This document shows positions 17,273-25,978 of a DNA stretch of 64,000 bases, in pieces. How positions within the stretch are numbered: the stretch's first letter is position 1; every line of letters starts with the position of its first letter. Made by a program: the position numbers and the translations under genes. The notes below the pieces were generated by a model. That model ran no database searches and was not told where the DNA came from. It was given only the letters and a program-made list of their open reading frames with translations. The stretch comes from an uncultured bacterium (lineage in GTDB: Bacteria > Elusimicrobiota > Elusimicrobia > Elusimicrobiales > Elusimicrobiaceae), in NCBI GenBank assembly GCA_949296525.1, contig CASFOP010000003.1, positions 124,001-188,000 on the forward strand, given 5' to 3'.

Positions 17273-19447
17273 ATGAAACGTCTTTTTCCCCTCCTTTTTC
17301 TTGTATGTTTGCTCTCCGCACCCGTTTGGAGTGCGGATAATGTTTTGCCCAAACCAGACGGGGAAGAAGGATTTATCTATTTCACTTCCGAGGAAGCTTC
17401 GGCCGATCCCGCCGCCAAAAAGGTTAACCTGCAGGGAGACGTCACTATCGTTCAGCACACCAAAGAAGGGTTTGCACGTACGGCTAAAGGGGAAGATATA
17501 ACACTGGATCAGGCCAACACAACGGTGTCTTCTGTCGGGCCCATGCAGGTGGAAACAGAAAGCGGCACTTTAAACGGAAACAACCTTTCTGTTAATTATG
17601 AAACCAAAGATTTTTATGCAGAAAACACTTCCACCGTTTATCCGCCGCTGCGCGTTATTTCCGCCAAAGAACTCTCATCTCTTGACGGTACCCAGCGTTT
17701 AAAAGATGCGGTTTTGACTTGCTGTGACCAGGAGCCGCCGCACTACACCGTTACTTTGGGAAGCCTGAAGGTTTCTCCCGAAAAACGCCTTTTCGGCACC
17801 AATGCCGTATTTAAGCTGGACGGCATTCCGTTTTTATGGCTGCCGGTGTATTGGCGCTCACTGGAGAGCAAAAAGCCCTGGACTACTTATGTGGACTTCA
17901 CGCAAAGCAATGACACCGGATTTGGGATATTAACCTCCACGGTATTTAACGAAATCTGGGGTTTCCGGCCCAAGGTAAACTTGGATTTTTATACAGAGTC
18001 TGGCGTAGGACTAGGATTGGGACTGACCGCCGTAACCAGTGAAACACTCAAAGGCAGCGCGGAAGTATATTATATTAACGACCAAGCTGACAAAGACGAA
18101 GAATATACAGTAGACGGCCATCCCTTCCAGCTCCAAGACACCAAACGTTGGGGCATCCGCGGCGGATACTGGTGGGAAATGTATGACAGTTCCGACCATT
18201 TCAACAATCCCAAAGGGGCGCTGTATCAGTTTCAAACGCAGTTCCGCATGGTGTCTGACCCATATTTCAATGACTCATTTTTCCGCGGAGACCCTTATAT
18301 TTTTACGCAGGATCAGGAAACTAACTTTTCTCTCTCCCGCCAAAGCCGCCGCTCCACCCTGCGTTTAAGCTATGTACAGCAGGACATTTTCGACTGGGAA
18401 CGCGGAGAATTTATAGCCAAACAGCGCAATCTGCCGCAGCTGGAATATACGCTCCTTCCGTTTAAAGACCCCGTATTAGGTTTAACACACCGTATGGAAG
18501 TTAATTTCAACAACACGTCTCTGATGGAAGAGGAATGGAAAAAACAGGGAAATGCCCGCTGGACGACGGAAAAATCCATCCGCCTGGGCCGCAATTTGAC
18601 CTTTTTGCCCAGCGTGTTTTATGACCAGCATGTAAGCCTCAATGATAACGATTACAATGACAAAACCGCCTGGGTTGGCCGCGTGGGTACGGATTTGAAT
18701 CTCCAGACGGACACGCCGCTGGGCACCCTGGACTTTGGATATCAATACACCAAACGCTTTTCCACCGGCACCTTACACACGGATGATACCTCTCCGGACC
18801 GCGGGGAAGAACGCAATCGCTTATATATTGAGGATTATTTCCGTCCTTCTTTTAATACCTATGTACGCGTAGGCACCGGTTTTAGCCTGGTCAATTATGA
18901 CGGAGTGGAAAACTCCTGGGACCATCTCAAACACCGCATTGAACCCATCTTGCTGGAAGCGGGATATAATTCGCCTGGCGGGACGGTGAATTTATTTGCA
19001 CAAAACCTTTACGATTTGATTGAAAAGAATCAGGCTTTTATTTTCCAAAGTAATTTTAACGTCAAAGGACAGAGCTTCGGCTTAGGCATGACCAATTACG
19101 ATACTTACCAGGATCCGTATTCTCTGTACCAGACCTATTCCAACCGGTACACTTTCACCACTTATTTCGGCCTGCGCCTGCCGGACGCTTCCTGGACATT
19201 GGACCTGGGGGCGGACTTCCAGCTGGAAGGAGGAAGCTTCAGCCTGTTCAATAAATCAGCGCGGTTTTCCAAACGCTTCCATGACGCCATAGCCGAAGTG
19301 ACCGTGCGGGACCGCAACGACAACCTTTCTTTTTCTTTCCGCATTAATATCCTGTGCGGCAATTCCGGCAAAAACAAAGACCTGCGCACCGCCGAAGACC
19401 AATATTGGTATCCCTGGCGGGGGCCCAATGATTTGCGCGGCATGTAA
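17273..19447 (+). CDS. lptD: LPS-assembly outer membrane protein LptD
   Basis: Inserts lipopolysaccharide into the outer leaflet of the outer membrane. The 724-residue precursor has a signal peptide cleaved near APVWSA/D, an OstA-like N-terminal periplasmic domain (LQGDVTIVQHTKEGFARTAKG and LNGNNLSVNYETKDFYAEN, about residues 40-120) and then a long beta-barrel rich in alternating aromatic strands, with the family segment GIPFLWLPVYW near residue 185. A Cys pair (LTCCDQ) and a single C-terminal Cys (NILCGNSG) could form the inter-domain disulfides known from LptD. The start codon directly follows the stop of the ROK gene. Confidence 0.9.
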   Translation: MKRLFPLLFLVCLLSAPVWSADNVLPKPDGEEGFIYFTSEEASADPAAKKVNLQGDVTIVQHTKEGFARTAKGEDITLDQANTTVSSVGPMQVETESGTLNGNNLSVNYETKDFYAENTSTVYPPLRVISAKELSSLDGTQRLKDAVLTCCDQEPPHYTVTLGSLKVSPEKRLFGTNAVFKLDGIPFLWLPVYWRSLESKKPWTTYVDFTQSNDTGFGILTSTVFNEIWGFRPKVNLDFYTESGVGLGLGLTAVTSETLKGSAEVYYINDQADKDEEYTVDGHPFQLQDTKRWGIRGGYWWEMYDSSDHFNNPKGALYQFQTQFRMVSDPYFNDSFFRGDPYIFTQDQETNFSLSRQSRRSTLRLSYVQQDIFDWERGEFIAKQRNLPQLEYTLLPFKDPVLGLTHRMEVNFNNTSLMEEEWKKQGNARWTTEKSIRLGRNLTFLPSVFYDQHVSLNDNDYNDKTAWVGRVGTDLNLQTDTPLGTLDFGYQYTKRFSTGTLHTDDTSPDRGEERNRLYIEDYFRPSFNTYVRVGTGFSLVNYDGVENSWDHLKHRIEPILLEAGYNSPGGTVNLFAQNLYDLIEKNQAFIFQSNFNVKGQSFGLGMTNYDTYQDPYSLYQTYSNRYTFTTYFGLRLPDASWTLDLGADFQLEGGSFSLFNKSARFSKRFHDAIAEVTVRDRNDNLSFSFRINILCGNSGKNKDLRTAEDQYWYPWRGPNDLRGM

Positions 19448-19482
19448 CCCCCTTTTTTGAGGATCGCCCAGGAGATAAAACT

Positions 19483-20061
19483 ATGACCCCGAACCTGATG
19501 TTTAAAAAACAAGGCTGGATAGAAGTAATTTGCGGATGCATGTTTTCTGGCAAAACAGAAGAACTCATCCGCCGCGTGCGTACGGCGCTGATCGCCAAAC
19601 AAAAAGTGCAGCTGTTTAATTCTAAACTGGACACCCGTTACGGCATAGGCAGTATTATCAGCCACAACCAAAATAAAGTAGATGCCCTGTGCGTGAAAAA
19701 TTCGTCCGAAATTCTGCCGCTGGTGGAAAAAGACACGGAAGTAATTGCCATAGACGAAGTAAATTTTTTTGACAAAGGCATTGTGGAGGTCTGCGAAAAA
19801 CTGGCCAACATGGGCAAGCGCGTCATCGTGGCCGGGCTGGATACGGATTACCGGGCAGAGCCCTTTGAAGTAACCGCCGCTTTGTTGGCCAAGGCTGAAT
19901 TTGTATCCAAAAACCACGCCGTTTGCACCAAATGCGGCAATCCGGCCACCTTTACCCAACGCATGACCAAAGACACCAAACGCATTGTCGTAGGCACTAC
20001 GGACGCCTATCAGGCCCGATGCCGCCGTTGCTACAAAAAACCCAAGGAGCTTAAAAAATGA
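19483..20061 (+). CDS. tdk: Thymidine kinase, type II
   Basis: Phosphorylates thymidine in the salvage pathway. The 192-residue protein has the P-loop GCMFSGKTEELIRR (residues 17-30), the Walker-B-like VIAIDEVNFFD, the GLDTDYRAEPF segment and a zinc site made of CTKCGNP and the C-terminal CRRCY. It has a GGAGATA ribosome site. With DeoC and PurA/PurB it belongs to the nucleotide salvage capacity of the window. The next gene overlaps by ATGA. Confidence 0.97.
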   Translation: MTPNLMFKKQGWIEVICGCMFSGKTEELIRRVRTALIAKQKVQLFNSKLDTRYGIGSIISHNQNKVDALCVKNSSEILPLVEKDTEVIAIDEVNFFDKGIVEVCEKLANMGKRVIVAGLDTDYRAEPFEVTAALLAKAEFVSKNHAVCTKCGNPATFTQRMTKDTKRIVVGTTDAYQARCRRCYKKPKELKK

Positions 20062-20591
20062 ACGAAGTAACCAATATCCAACAAAAAACCGTCAGCGTAT
20101 CTGCCGACCATGCTTCCTATGCGGGGTTTTGGATACGCGCCGCCGCATTTATAGTAGACTGTATCATTATTTCCGTCCCCGTGGCTATTGTCAGCATACC
20201 GTTTAGCGGGTACGCCACTTTTAAACTGATGCCGTATTTGGAAGAGTATTCTTATACGCAAACGGTTTCCTCCGAAATGGCCTCCGCTTTGTTTTTATGC
20301 TGGGGAATTGCGCTGCTGCTGCAACTGGTAAGCGCGGTAATTTTCTGGTTGTACTTTGCTTTATTTGAAAGCTCCGCCAAACAAGCGACCTGGGGTAAAC
20401 AAATCTGTGGACTGAGGGTAACGGATGCGTACGGCCAGCGGCTGACCTTTGCGCGCGCCACAGGCCGCACATTTGCCAAAATCCTGTCGTATATGACGCT
20501 TTACATCGGCTTTATGATGGCCGGCTGGACCAAACAGAAGCGCGCCCTGCACGATATGATAGCCGGCACGCTGGTGATGAAAATTCGCTAA
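20058..20591 (+). CDS. RDD-family membrane protein
   Basis: A 177-residue integral membrane protein of the RDD family, named after conserved Arg and Asp residues. It shows the N-terminal YAGFWIRAAAFIVDCIII helix and the C-terminal GKQICGLRVTD ... RTFAKILSYMTLYIGFMMAGW segment with the final KRALHDMIAGTLV. Three to four transmembrane helices are visible. RDD function is poorly known (transport roles have been suggested for some). A second RDD gene follows after 24 bases; the pair is probably a duplication. Confidence 0.85.
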   Translation: MNEVTNIQQKTVSVSADHASYAGFWIRAAAFIVDCIIISVPVAIVSIPFSGYATFKLMPYLEEYSYTQTVSSEMASALFLCWGIALLLQLVSAVIFWLYFALFESSAKQATWGKQICGLRVTDAYGQRLTFARATGRTFAKILSYMTLYIGFMMAGWTKQKRALHDMIAGTLVMKIR

Positions 20592-20615
20592 AATCCGCCG
20601 TTTACAGGAGAAAAC

Positions 20616-21485
20616 ATGTCCCAAAATATAGATGCATCACAGACACTCATTCCTCCCTATGGGGGCTTTTGGCGGCGTTTTTGGGCGCTGTTGCTGGATT
20701 CTTTCATTGCTTCCATTCCGCCGGCGGTTATTTGCATACCGCTGTTGATGCTGCCCATCGCCCAAATCGGCGCCGCTCCGGAAGGGCAGGAGCCTTCCCT
20801 ACGACCTTTTATCATGCTGCTGGCCGTCTATGTCCTATGGTGCGTGCTGTCCTGCATATGTATGTGGCTGTATTTTGCTTTATTGGAAAGCGGCAAACAC
20901 CAGGCCACCTGGGGCAAACGCCTGCTGGGGATAAAAGTGGTAGGCTGTCAGGGAGAGCGCATCAGCTTTGCGCGGGCCACCGGCCGCTATTTTTCCAAAA
21001 TACTTTCTTATATGATTTGCTATATCGGTTTTATCATGATGCCGTTTACCAACCGCAAACGCGCCCTTCATGACATGATTGCAGGAACTTATGTAGTAAA
21101 ATCTTCTTTTAAACAAGGGGATCCCTTGCCGCCCACCCCCAAACGCATCGGCTGGATGATAACGACTATCATTCTGCTGGCGGCGGGTTATATCGGCCTT
21201 ATCGCACTGGCGATTGCTGCGGACAGACAACAGGCAAAAACCGCCGCCCGCGCCGCAGCCGCCCAATTATACGCCATACATAATGACAATGAAATCTGGC
21301 CGGAGCTGCCCGGCACGGAGGAAATGGATTTTTTCCAAGATGAGGAAGATTCTTTGTATGCCTTTTTCCAGGATAACGACGGCGACGAATATCTGCTTTC
21401 CATTCCCGCTGGAGAAAACAGCGTATGTTGTGTAGCAGAATCAGAAAGCGAATGTGCATATATTGGTTTTCCCAGATGCCGATAA
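20616..21485 (+). CDS. RDD-family membrane protein with C-terminal extension
   Basis: The first 165 residues are a paralogue of the upstream RDD gene (GGFWRRFWALLLDSFIASI, GKRLLGIKVVG, KRALHDMIAGTYVVK). An extension follows: one more hydrophobic helix (about 180-200) and an acidic soluble tail containing FQDNDGDEYLLSIPAG and several cysteines near the end. The tail is not recognised. The gene is preceded by AGGAGAA and followed 20 bases later by a strong terminator, which ends the long plus-strand run that began at tpiA. Confidence 0.8.
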   Translation: MSQNIDASQTLIPPYGGFWRRFWALLLDSFIASIPPAVICIPLLMLPIAQIGAAPEGQEPSLRPFIMLLAVYVLWCVLSCICMWLYFALLESGKHQATWGKRLLGIKVVGCQGERISFARATGRYFSKILSYMICYIGFIMMPFTNRKRALHDMIAGTYVVKSSFKQGDPLPPTPKRIGWMITTIILLAAGYIGLIALAIAADRQQAKTAARAAAAQLYAIHNDNEIWPELPGTEEMDFFQDEEDSLYAFFQDNDGDEYLLSIPAGENSVCCVAESESECAYIGFPRCR

Positions 21486-21505
21486 GCATTTAGTTTCACT
21501 TTCCA

Positions 21506-21533
21506 AAAAGCCCGGGGTTGCCCCGGGCTTTTT
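21506..21533 (+). terminator. Rho-independent terminator ending the tpiA-to-RDD run
   Basis: A symmetric stem AAGCCCGGGG / CCCCGGGCTT with a three-base loop is followed by TTTT. It is flanked by A on the other side, so it could also work on the minus strand. Confidence 0.9.
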
Positions 21534-21644
21534 ACAAAACAGCATAAATGTAAATCCAGCAATAGATGGGAATTAAAGACAGAATTTTCTGTTCATCTGG
21601 CAACAGCGGCTCAGATGAAAGTAAAACCAGATATTTCGAAACAA

Positions 21645-21674
21645 AAACACCCCAGGCCTCCGACCCGGGGTGTT
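21645..21674 (-). terminator. Terminator downstream of tolB
   Basis: On the minus strand an AACACCCC / GGGGTGTT stem with a 13-base loop is followed by TTTGTTTCG, 19 bases after the tolB stop. It closes the pal-cpoB-tolB operon. Confidence 0.8.
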
Positions 21675-21692
21675 CTTGGCTATAACTTTTCG

Positions 21693-22988
21693 TTAAAACG
21701 ACCAGTGCGGTGTAAACGTATCCCCGGGCAAGTCCGCCACCAAATGCGGGGCACTGCCGTCGGAATCCATGACGTAGAGCTTGCGTTTCCCGCCGTCCCG
21801 GTTGCTGGTAAAGGCGATAAAACGGCCGTCGGGGGACCAGGTCGGGTCCTCGTTAGAGCCGGCGTCCGTAGTCAGGCGGCGCAATTGCGTGCCCGTCAAA
21901 TCCACCAGGAAAATGTCAAACGGATGGTACGGCGACTCCCGCCCCGCAAATACAATCCATTCCCCGGTAGGGGACCATTGTGGGCTGTCAGACCAATTAA
22001 ACGTGCGCGTCAGCGGGCGGGTCTGGCCCGTAGAAAGTTCCATAACATAAATTTGCGGGTTCCCGGCACGGTTGGAGACAAACGTAATATATTTCCCGTC
22101 CGGCGAATATGAAGGGGATCCGTCCACGGATTGGCGGTTTGTGATTTGCCGTTTTTTACCCGTTTCCAGATTATAGATATAAATGCTGGGGTTGCTCCCC
22201 TTGGAACTGGTAAACACCAAGGCCCGGCCATCGGGTGATACTCCGCCGATAAGAGACAGCCCTCCGCGGATGATTACCGGTGCGATTTTCCCGGCTTTTA
22301 AATCAATCGCAAAAATATCGGGGTTTTTATAACGGTATGTCGTATAATAAATACGGCCATCTTTGCTCCAGCGGGGCAACAGGGAAATGCTTTTGTCATT
22401 GGTCAGTTTCTTCAGGTTTTGCCCGTCATAATCCACCACATAAATTTCTTTATGGCCGGTGGAGTTGTTGGCAAATGCAATTTTCGTATCCGCTATGCCG
22501 CGGCGGCCCGTGAGCGTCTGGATAATTTGATCCGCCGCAATGTGCGCCAAACGGCGCAAACTGGTTTGGTTTCCTTTAAAAGCTTTTGCAAATACGGGGG
22601 CCTGCGTAGCCACATCATAAACGTAAAGTTTAATCGTATAATTAGGTTCTTCATAGGTTACTTCGCCGCCTATTAAATAAGCCGCACGAAGTTTGCCCCA
22701 GCCCGACAGGGTATTCTCCAGCTCTTTAGCATTAAATTCCGGACCATCTTCGGACACTTCAAAATATCGCCCGTATAAAATGTCGGCACGCAGCGTGTCA
22801 TGCACTTCCTGCGCTGAGGAGACAATGTTTTCTTTGGCGACAAAAGCCGGCATGGCAATAACCGGCAGTTTTTTTGCGCCGGCAGATGTTATACCAATGT
22901 ACACATCGGTCTGCGGCGCAGCCAAAACCCCTGCGCCCAAAAGCCCCGGCAGCAAGACCGCGAGCAGGATTTTATACAATTTTTTCAT
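21693..22988 (-). CDS. tolB: Tol-Pal system protein TolB
   Basis: Periplasmic beta-propeller partner of Pal in the Tol-Pal envelope-constriction machine. The 431-residue precursor has a signal peptide (about residues 1-24), an N-terminal alpha/beta domain (VIAMPAFVAKENIVSSAQEV) and a six-bladed propeller with repeating SPDGRYIAFTSNRDG-type blades (SPDGKYITFVSNRAG, SPTGEWIVFAGRES). It starts 4 bases after the CpoB-like stop, with no strong ribosome site, so it probably relies on coupling. tolQ, tolR and tolA are not in the window. Confidence 0.95.
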   Translation of the reverse strand: MKKLYKILLAVLLPGLLGAGVLAAPQTDVYIGITSAGAKKLPVIAMPAFVAKENIVSSAQEVHDTLRADILYGRYFEVSEDGPEFNAKELENTLSGWGKLRAAYLIGGEVTYEEPNYTIKLYVYDVATQAPVFAKAFKGNQTSLRRLAHIAADQIIQTLTGRRGIADTKIAFANNSTGHKEIYVVDYDGQNLKKLTNDKSISLLPRWSKDGRIYYTTYRYKNPDIFAIDLKAGKIAPVIIRGGLSLIGGVSPDGRALVFTSSKGSNPSIYIYNLETGKKRQITNRQSVDGSPSYSPDGKYITFVSNRAGNPQIYVMELSTGQTRPLTRTFNWSDSPQWSPTGEWIVFAGRESPYHPFDIFLVDLTGTQLRRLTTDAGSNEDPTWSPDGRFIAFTSNRDGGKRKLYVMDSDGSAPHLVADLPGDTFTPHWSF

Positions 22989-22992
22989 GGTG

Positions 22993-23676
22993 CTATTTTA
23001 ACTTGGTCAATTCTTCTTTGGCCAGACGGGCCTCTGGAGCGGAACCGAAGTCCTGGACAACGGAATTTAAATAACGTCTGGCTTCTTCCGTCTTACCCAG
23101 CGGAATAATGCTGCGCGCGTATTTTAACCGCGCGGTAGGAATAATTTTGCTTTCTGGGAATTTCTGCAGTACGGTTGCATAAGCAATGGCGGCCGGACGG
23201 GCTTGCCCTAACGCCGCATAGGCGTCTCCCAGATAAATATACGCCTGTTGTATGTTTTCCCCATCGGGATATTTATCAATATAAAGTTTAAAGCCGGTAA
23301 CGGCCAAATCGTAAGCCTGTTTGGTTAAATGGTTTTTCGCTTCGTTAAACACATCGGAAGGCAACATAACGGAGGATGCCACCGCAGCTCCCTGCCCACC
23401 GCCGGTTACCACGGCGTTAATATCATCTAATTTGGAAGAAAGGTTAAAAAGCTGTCCGTCCAGCTGAGACAGATTCTCATTGGAAACGGCCAGATTTTGG
23501 TTTAGTTCTTCCATTTTACTGGCCAATTCAGCTTGGTTGGTTTGCATCAGCGCAATGGTTTCGTTAAGCTCTTTTAACTGCAACTTCAGCGTTCCCATAT
23601 CACGCTCACTGGCCAGGCAGCCGGACAACAAAAGGCCCAAACCGCCTAAACACAAGATGTTTAATTTGTGATTCAT
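22993..23676 (-). CDS. CpoB/YbgF-like lipoprotein of the Tol-Pal cluster
   Basis: A 227-residue protein with a lipobox (LLSGC, Cys at residue 20). The N-terminal half is a coiled coil (about residues 28-90, heptads such as LKLQLKELNETIALMQTNQAEL seen in pieces). The C-terminal half contains TPR-like repeats (FNEAKNHLTKQAYDLAVTGF, AYIYLGDAYAALGQ, ARRYLNSVVQDFG). This coiled coil plus TPR layout is that of CpoB/YbgF, which coordinates peptidoglycan synthesis with outer-membrane constriction. Classical CpoB is soluble; this one is predicted to be lipidated. It lies between pal and tolB. Confidence 0.85.
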   Translation of the reverse strand: MNHKLNILCLGGLGLLLSGCLASERDMGTLKLQLKELNETIALMQTNQAELASKMEELNQNLAVSNENLSQLDGQLFNLSSKLDDINAVVTGGGQGAAVASSVMLPSDVFNEAKNHLTKQAYDLAVTGFKLYIDKYPDGENIQQAYIYLGDAYAALGQARPAAIAYATVLQKFPESKIIPTARLKYARSIIPLGKTEEARRYLNSVVQDFGSAPEARLAKEELTKLK

Positions 23677-23705
23677 AACGGTTCGGGCCCCCTTACTAAA
23701 ACAAT

Positions 23706-24212
23706 TTATTTAATGTTCAAGATCGTGTCGGCGCGGCGGTTTTTGGCCCAGCAGGATTGCGTATTCTCATAGCAAACCGGCTTTTCTTTGCCGTAAGACA
23801 CGGTGCTGATGTTGGCGGCCGGGATACCCAGGCGCACATAGTAAGCTTTCACTTCATTTGCTCTTTTTTCACCCAGAGCAATGTTGTAGGCAATGGTACC
23901 GCGGGAATCGCAGTTCCCTTCCACCACGACGGTGTAGTCGGCGCCAGCAGCCTGGGCCTTAATAGCTTTGGCATTGGCTTCTACGATTTTGCGGGCTTCA
24001 TCGGACAAATTATATTTGTCCAAGGCAAAGTGCACCACACCCAAAGAAGCCTGGACGGGTTCCACTTCTTCCACGGTCGTTTCCTGCAACACCATTTCCG
24101 TGGTGGTGCCGGTCATCATGTCGGCATTGGCATCGTCTTTGACGTTCTTTTTGCAGGCGGTCAAGCCGGCAGCCAAAGCGAGCACGAGCGTTACTTTCAA
24201 CAGGTTTTTCAT
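23706..24212 (-). CDS. pal: Peptidoglycan-associated lipoprotein Pal
   Basis: Anchors the outer membrane to peptidoglycan and binds TolB. The 168-residue lipoprotein (lipobox LTAC) has an OmpA-like C-terminal domain with the diaminopimelate-binding pattern EGNCDSRGTIAYNIALGEKRA, VSYGKEKPVC and KNRRADTIL. Cys residues at PVCYENTQSCW may form a disulfide. I start at MKNLLKV, which has GGAG seven bases upstream and a canonical lipoprotein signal; the longer frame adds 24 residues without a ribosome site. It is the first gene of its operon, behind a near-consensus promoter. Confidence 0.95.
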   Translation of the reverse strand: MKNLLKVTLVLALAAGLTACKKNVKDDANADMMTGTTTEMVLQETTVEEVEPVQASLGVVHFALDKYNLSDEARKIVEANAKAIKAQAAGADYTVVVEGNCDSRGTIAYNIALGEKRANEVKAYYVRLGIPAANISTVSYGKEKPVCYENTQSCWAKNRRADTILNIK

Positions 24213-24378
24213 TTTGTAAGTCTCCGTGTTACGTATATTTATTTCTACACATAAATAATAGCAGACTTTTTGCTTTCCGGTCAACCGGTTACGCGGCGGA
24301 CATTCCTCCCCGCACGCTCCTGCTTTTTATGTGCTTACTACTATTTAAAGACTTTGGCCGGAGGATTGCCATTGGTTT

Positions 24379-24407
24379 ATTATATTAGATTAACCCGCCC
24401 ATGACAA
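24379..24407 (-). promoter_or_regulatory. Near-consensus sigma-70 promoter for pal-cpoB-tolB
   Basis: On the minus strand TTGTCA (5/6 to consensus) is separated by exactly 17 bases from TATAAT (6/6). Transcription would start near 24371, giving a leader of about 160 nt before pal. I see no recognisable riboswitch in that leader. Confidence 0.8.
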
Positions 24408-24445
24408 GATTTCGGCAACTATCCTTCCGTGCTCGCTTAAACAAA

Positions 24446-24473
24446 GAAGCGCAAAACATAAGTTTTGCACTTC
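24446..24473 (-). terminator. Terminator downstream of gatB
   Basis: A stem GAAGTGCAAAAC / GTTTTGCGCTTC with a four-base loop and one mismatch, followed on the minus strand by TTTGTTT, 25 bases after the gatB stop. Confidence 0.75.
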
Positions 24474-24497
24474 TTTTAAAACCGCTAAAAAACCATA

Positions 24498-25943
24498 CTA
24501 CTTGCTAAGCAGTTCCACCAGGATTTCATTCATGCGGCGAGGGTTGGCTTTGCCTTTACTCTTCTTCATCACGGCTCCCACCAGCGCACCCACAGCCGCA
24601 CGGTTGCCTTTTTTGAAATCGGCCACGGCTTTGGGGTTTTCGCTGACGGCTTCCTGGGCCCAGGCCACCAGCTGGCCTTCGTCGCTCACCTGCGACAGGC
24701 CCATTTTTTCCACCAGCGTACCGGCTTTCTGTCCGGTTTTGTACATTTGCTCAAATACGGCTTTGGCCTGATTGCGTGAAATCTTGCCGCTTTCCACCAA
24801 TTTAATCAGTTCCGCCAAATCCGCCGCGGAAACGGGGCTTTGCTCTATTTCCTTTTTATCGGCGTGCAGCAAGCCCATTAAATCGGTGGTAACCCAGTTG
24901 GCCGCCGCCTTGGCGGGTACCCCGCAGGCCAGCACGGCCTCAAAATATTCCGCCGTGTGGCGCGTCAGCGTCAGTACGCCCGCGTCATAGGCAGACAATC
25001 CCAATGCAATGAACTTGGCCTCTTTGGCCGCCGGAAGCTCCGGCATTTCGGCTTTGATTTTTTCCAGCCGGTCTTTGCGCAGCACCAAAGGCGGCAGATC
25101 CGGCTCCGGAAAATAGCGATAGTCCAGCGCGTCCTCTTTGGAGCGCATGGGCTTGGTGTAATTTTTTTCTTTGTCCCACAGAAGCGTCTGCTGAATGACC
25201 TTTTCCCCTTTGTTTAACAGCTCCGTCTGGCGCGTAATTTCATAATTAATGGCGTCCTTGACGGCTTTAAAGGAATTTAAATTCTTAATTTCCGTGCGCG
25301 TGCCGAACGCCTCCTGCCCCACGGGACGCAGGGATACGTTTACGTCCACGCGCAGTTCGCCTTTTTCCATATCGCAGTTGGAAGCGTCCACCCACTGCAT
25401 CAGGCGTTTGATTTCCGTTAAATACGCGTAGGCTTCATCGGCCGAGCGCATATCCGGCAGGGACACAATTTCCAACAACGGGCAGCCTGCGCGGTTAAAA
25501 TCCACCAGCGAATAATCGGCAAAGTGCGAAGATTTGGCCGCGTCCTCTTCCAAATGGGCATGGTGAATGCCGATTTTCTTTTTTTGCAGTTTATCTTTGG
25601 GCCCAAAGGTAATTTCTATTTCGCCGCGCCCGTTGACAGGGTGGGCGTTTTGGGTAATTTGGTAGCCTTTGGGTAAATCCGGATAAAAATAATGTTTGCG
25701 CTCAAAAGAAGACACCTCATTGGTCCGGCAGCCCAGGGCTAACCCGGCGCGTACGGCCAGGCGCACCGCGCCTTCATTCATAACGGGCAATGTGCCCGGA
25801 GCGCCACTGCAGCGGGGGCAGATTTCGCTGTTGGGGCCGGCGCTTTCGTCCATGCCGTTGGGGCAGGTGCAAAACATTTTGGTCTTGCTGGCCAGCTGTA
25901 CGTGTATTTCCAGTCCGATAACGGGTTCAAATTGGGTAGTCAT
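24498..25943 (-). CDS. gatB: Aspartyl/glutamyl-tRNA amidotransferase subunit B
   Basis: Part of GatCAB, which converts mischarged Glu-tRNA(Gln) or Asp-tRNA(Asn) to the amide form. The 481-residue protein has the catalytic cradle at its start (PVIGLEIHVQLASKTKMFC), a zinc site (CTC and CPRC), QITQNAHPVNG and HLEEDAAKSSH, and a C-terminal YqeY/tail domain ending KSKGKANPRRMNEILVELLSK. A GAGAGGA ribosome site precedes the ATG. gatA and gatC are not in this window. Its presence means that at least one of tRNA-Gln or tRNA-Asn is probably charged indirectly. Confidence 0.97.
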   Translation of the reverse strand: MTTQFEPVIGLEIHVQLASKTKMFCTCPNGMDESAGPNSEICPRCSGAPGTLPVMNEGAVRLAVRAGLALGCRTNEVSSFERKHYFYPDLPKGYQITQNAHPVNGRGEIEITFGPKDKLQKKKIGIHHAHLEEDAAKSSHFADYSLVDFNRAGCPLLEIVSLPDMRSADEAYAYLTEIKRLMQWVDASNCDMEKGELRVDVNVSLRPVGQEAFGTRTEIKNLNSFKAVKDAINYEITRQTELLNKGEKVIQQTLLWDKEKNYTKPMRSKEDALDYRYFPEPDLPPLVLRKDRLEKIKAEMPELPAAKEAKFIALGLSAYDAGVLTLTRHTAEYFEAVLACGVPAKAAANWVTTDLMGLLHADKKEIEQSPVSAADLAELIKLVESGKISRNQAKAVFEQMYKTGQKAGTLVEKMGLSQVSDEGQLVAWAQEAVSENPKAVADFKKGNRAAVGALVGAVMKKSKGKANPRRMNEILVELLSK

Positions 25944-25963
25944 GTTTTATCCTCTCTCAAATT

Positions 25964-25971
25964 ATTATAAT
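25964..25971. promoter_or_regulatory. Overlapping divergent -10 elements between gatB and the flippase gene
   Basis: In a 35-base gap, TATAAT can be read on the plus strand (25966-25971, 7 bases before the flippase ATG) and on the minus strand (25964-25969, 20 bases before the gatB ATG). Neither has a convincing -35 element, so this is tentative. Confidence 0.4.
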
Positions 25972-25978
25972 ATCAAAT

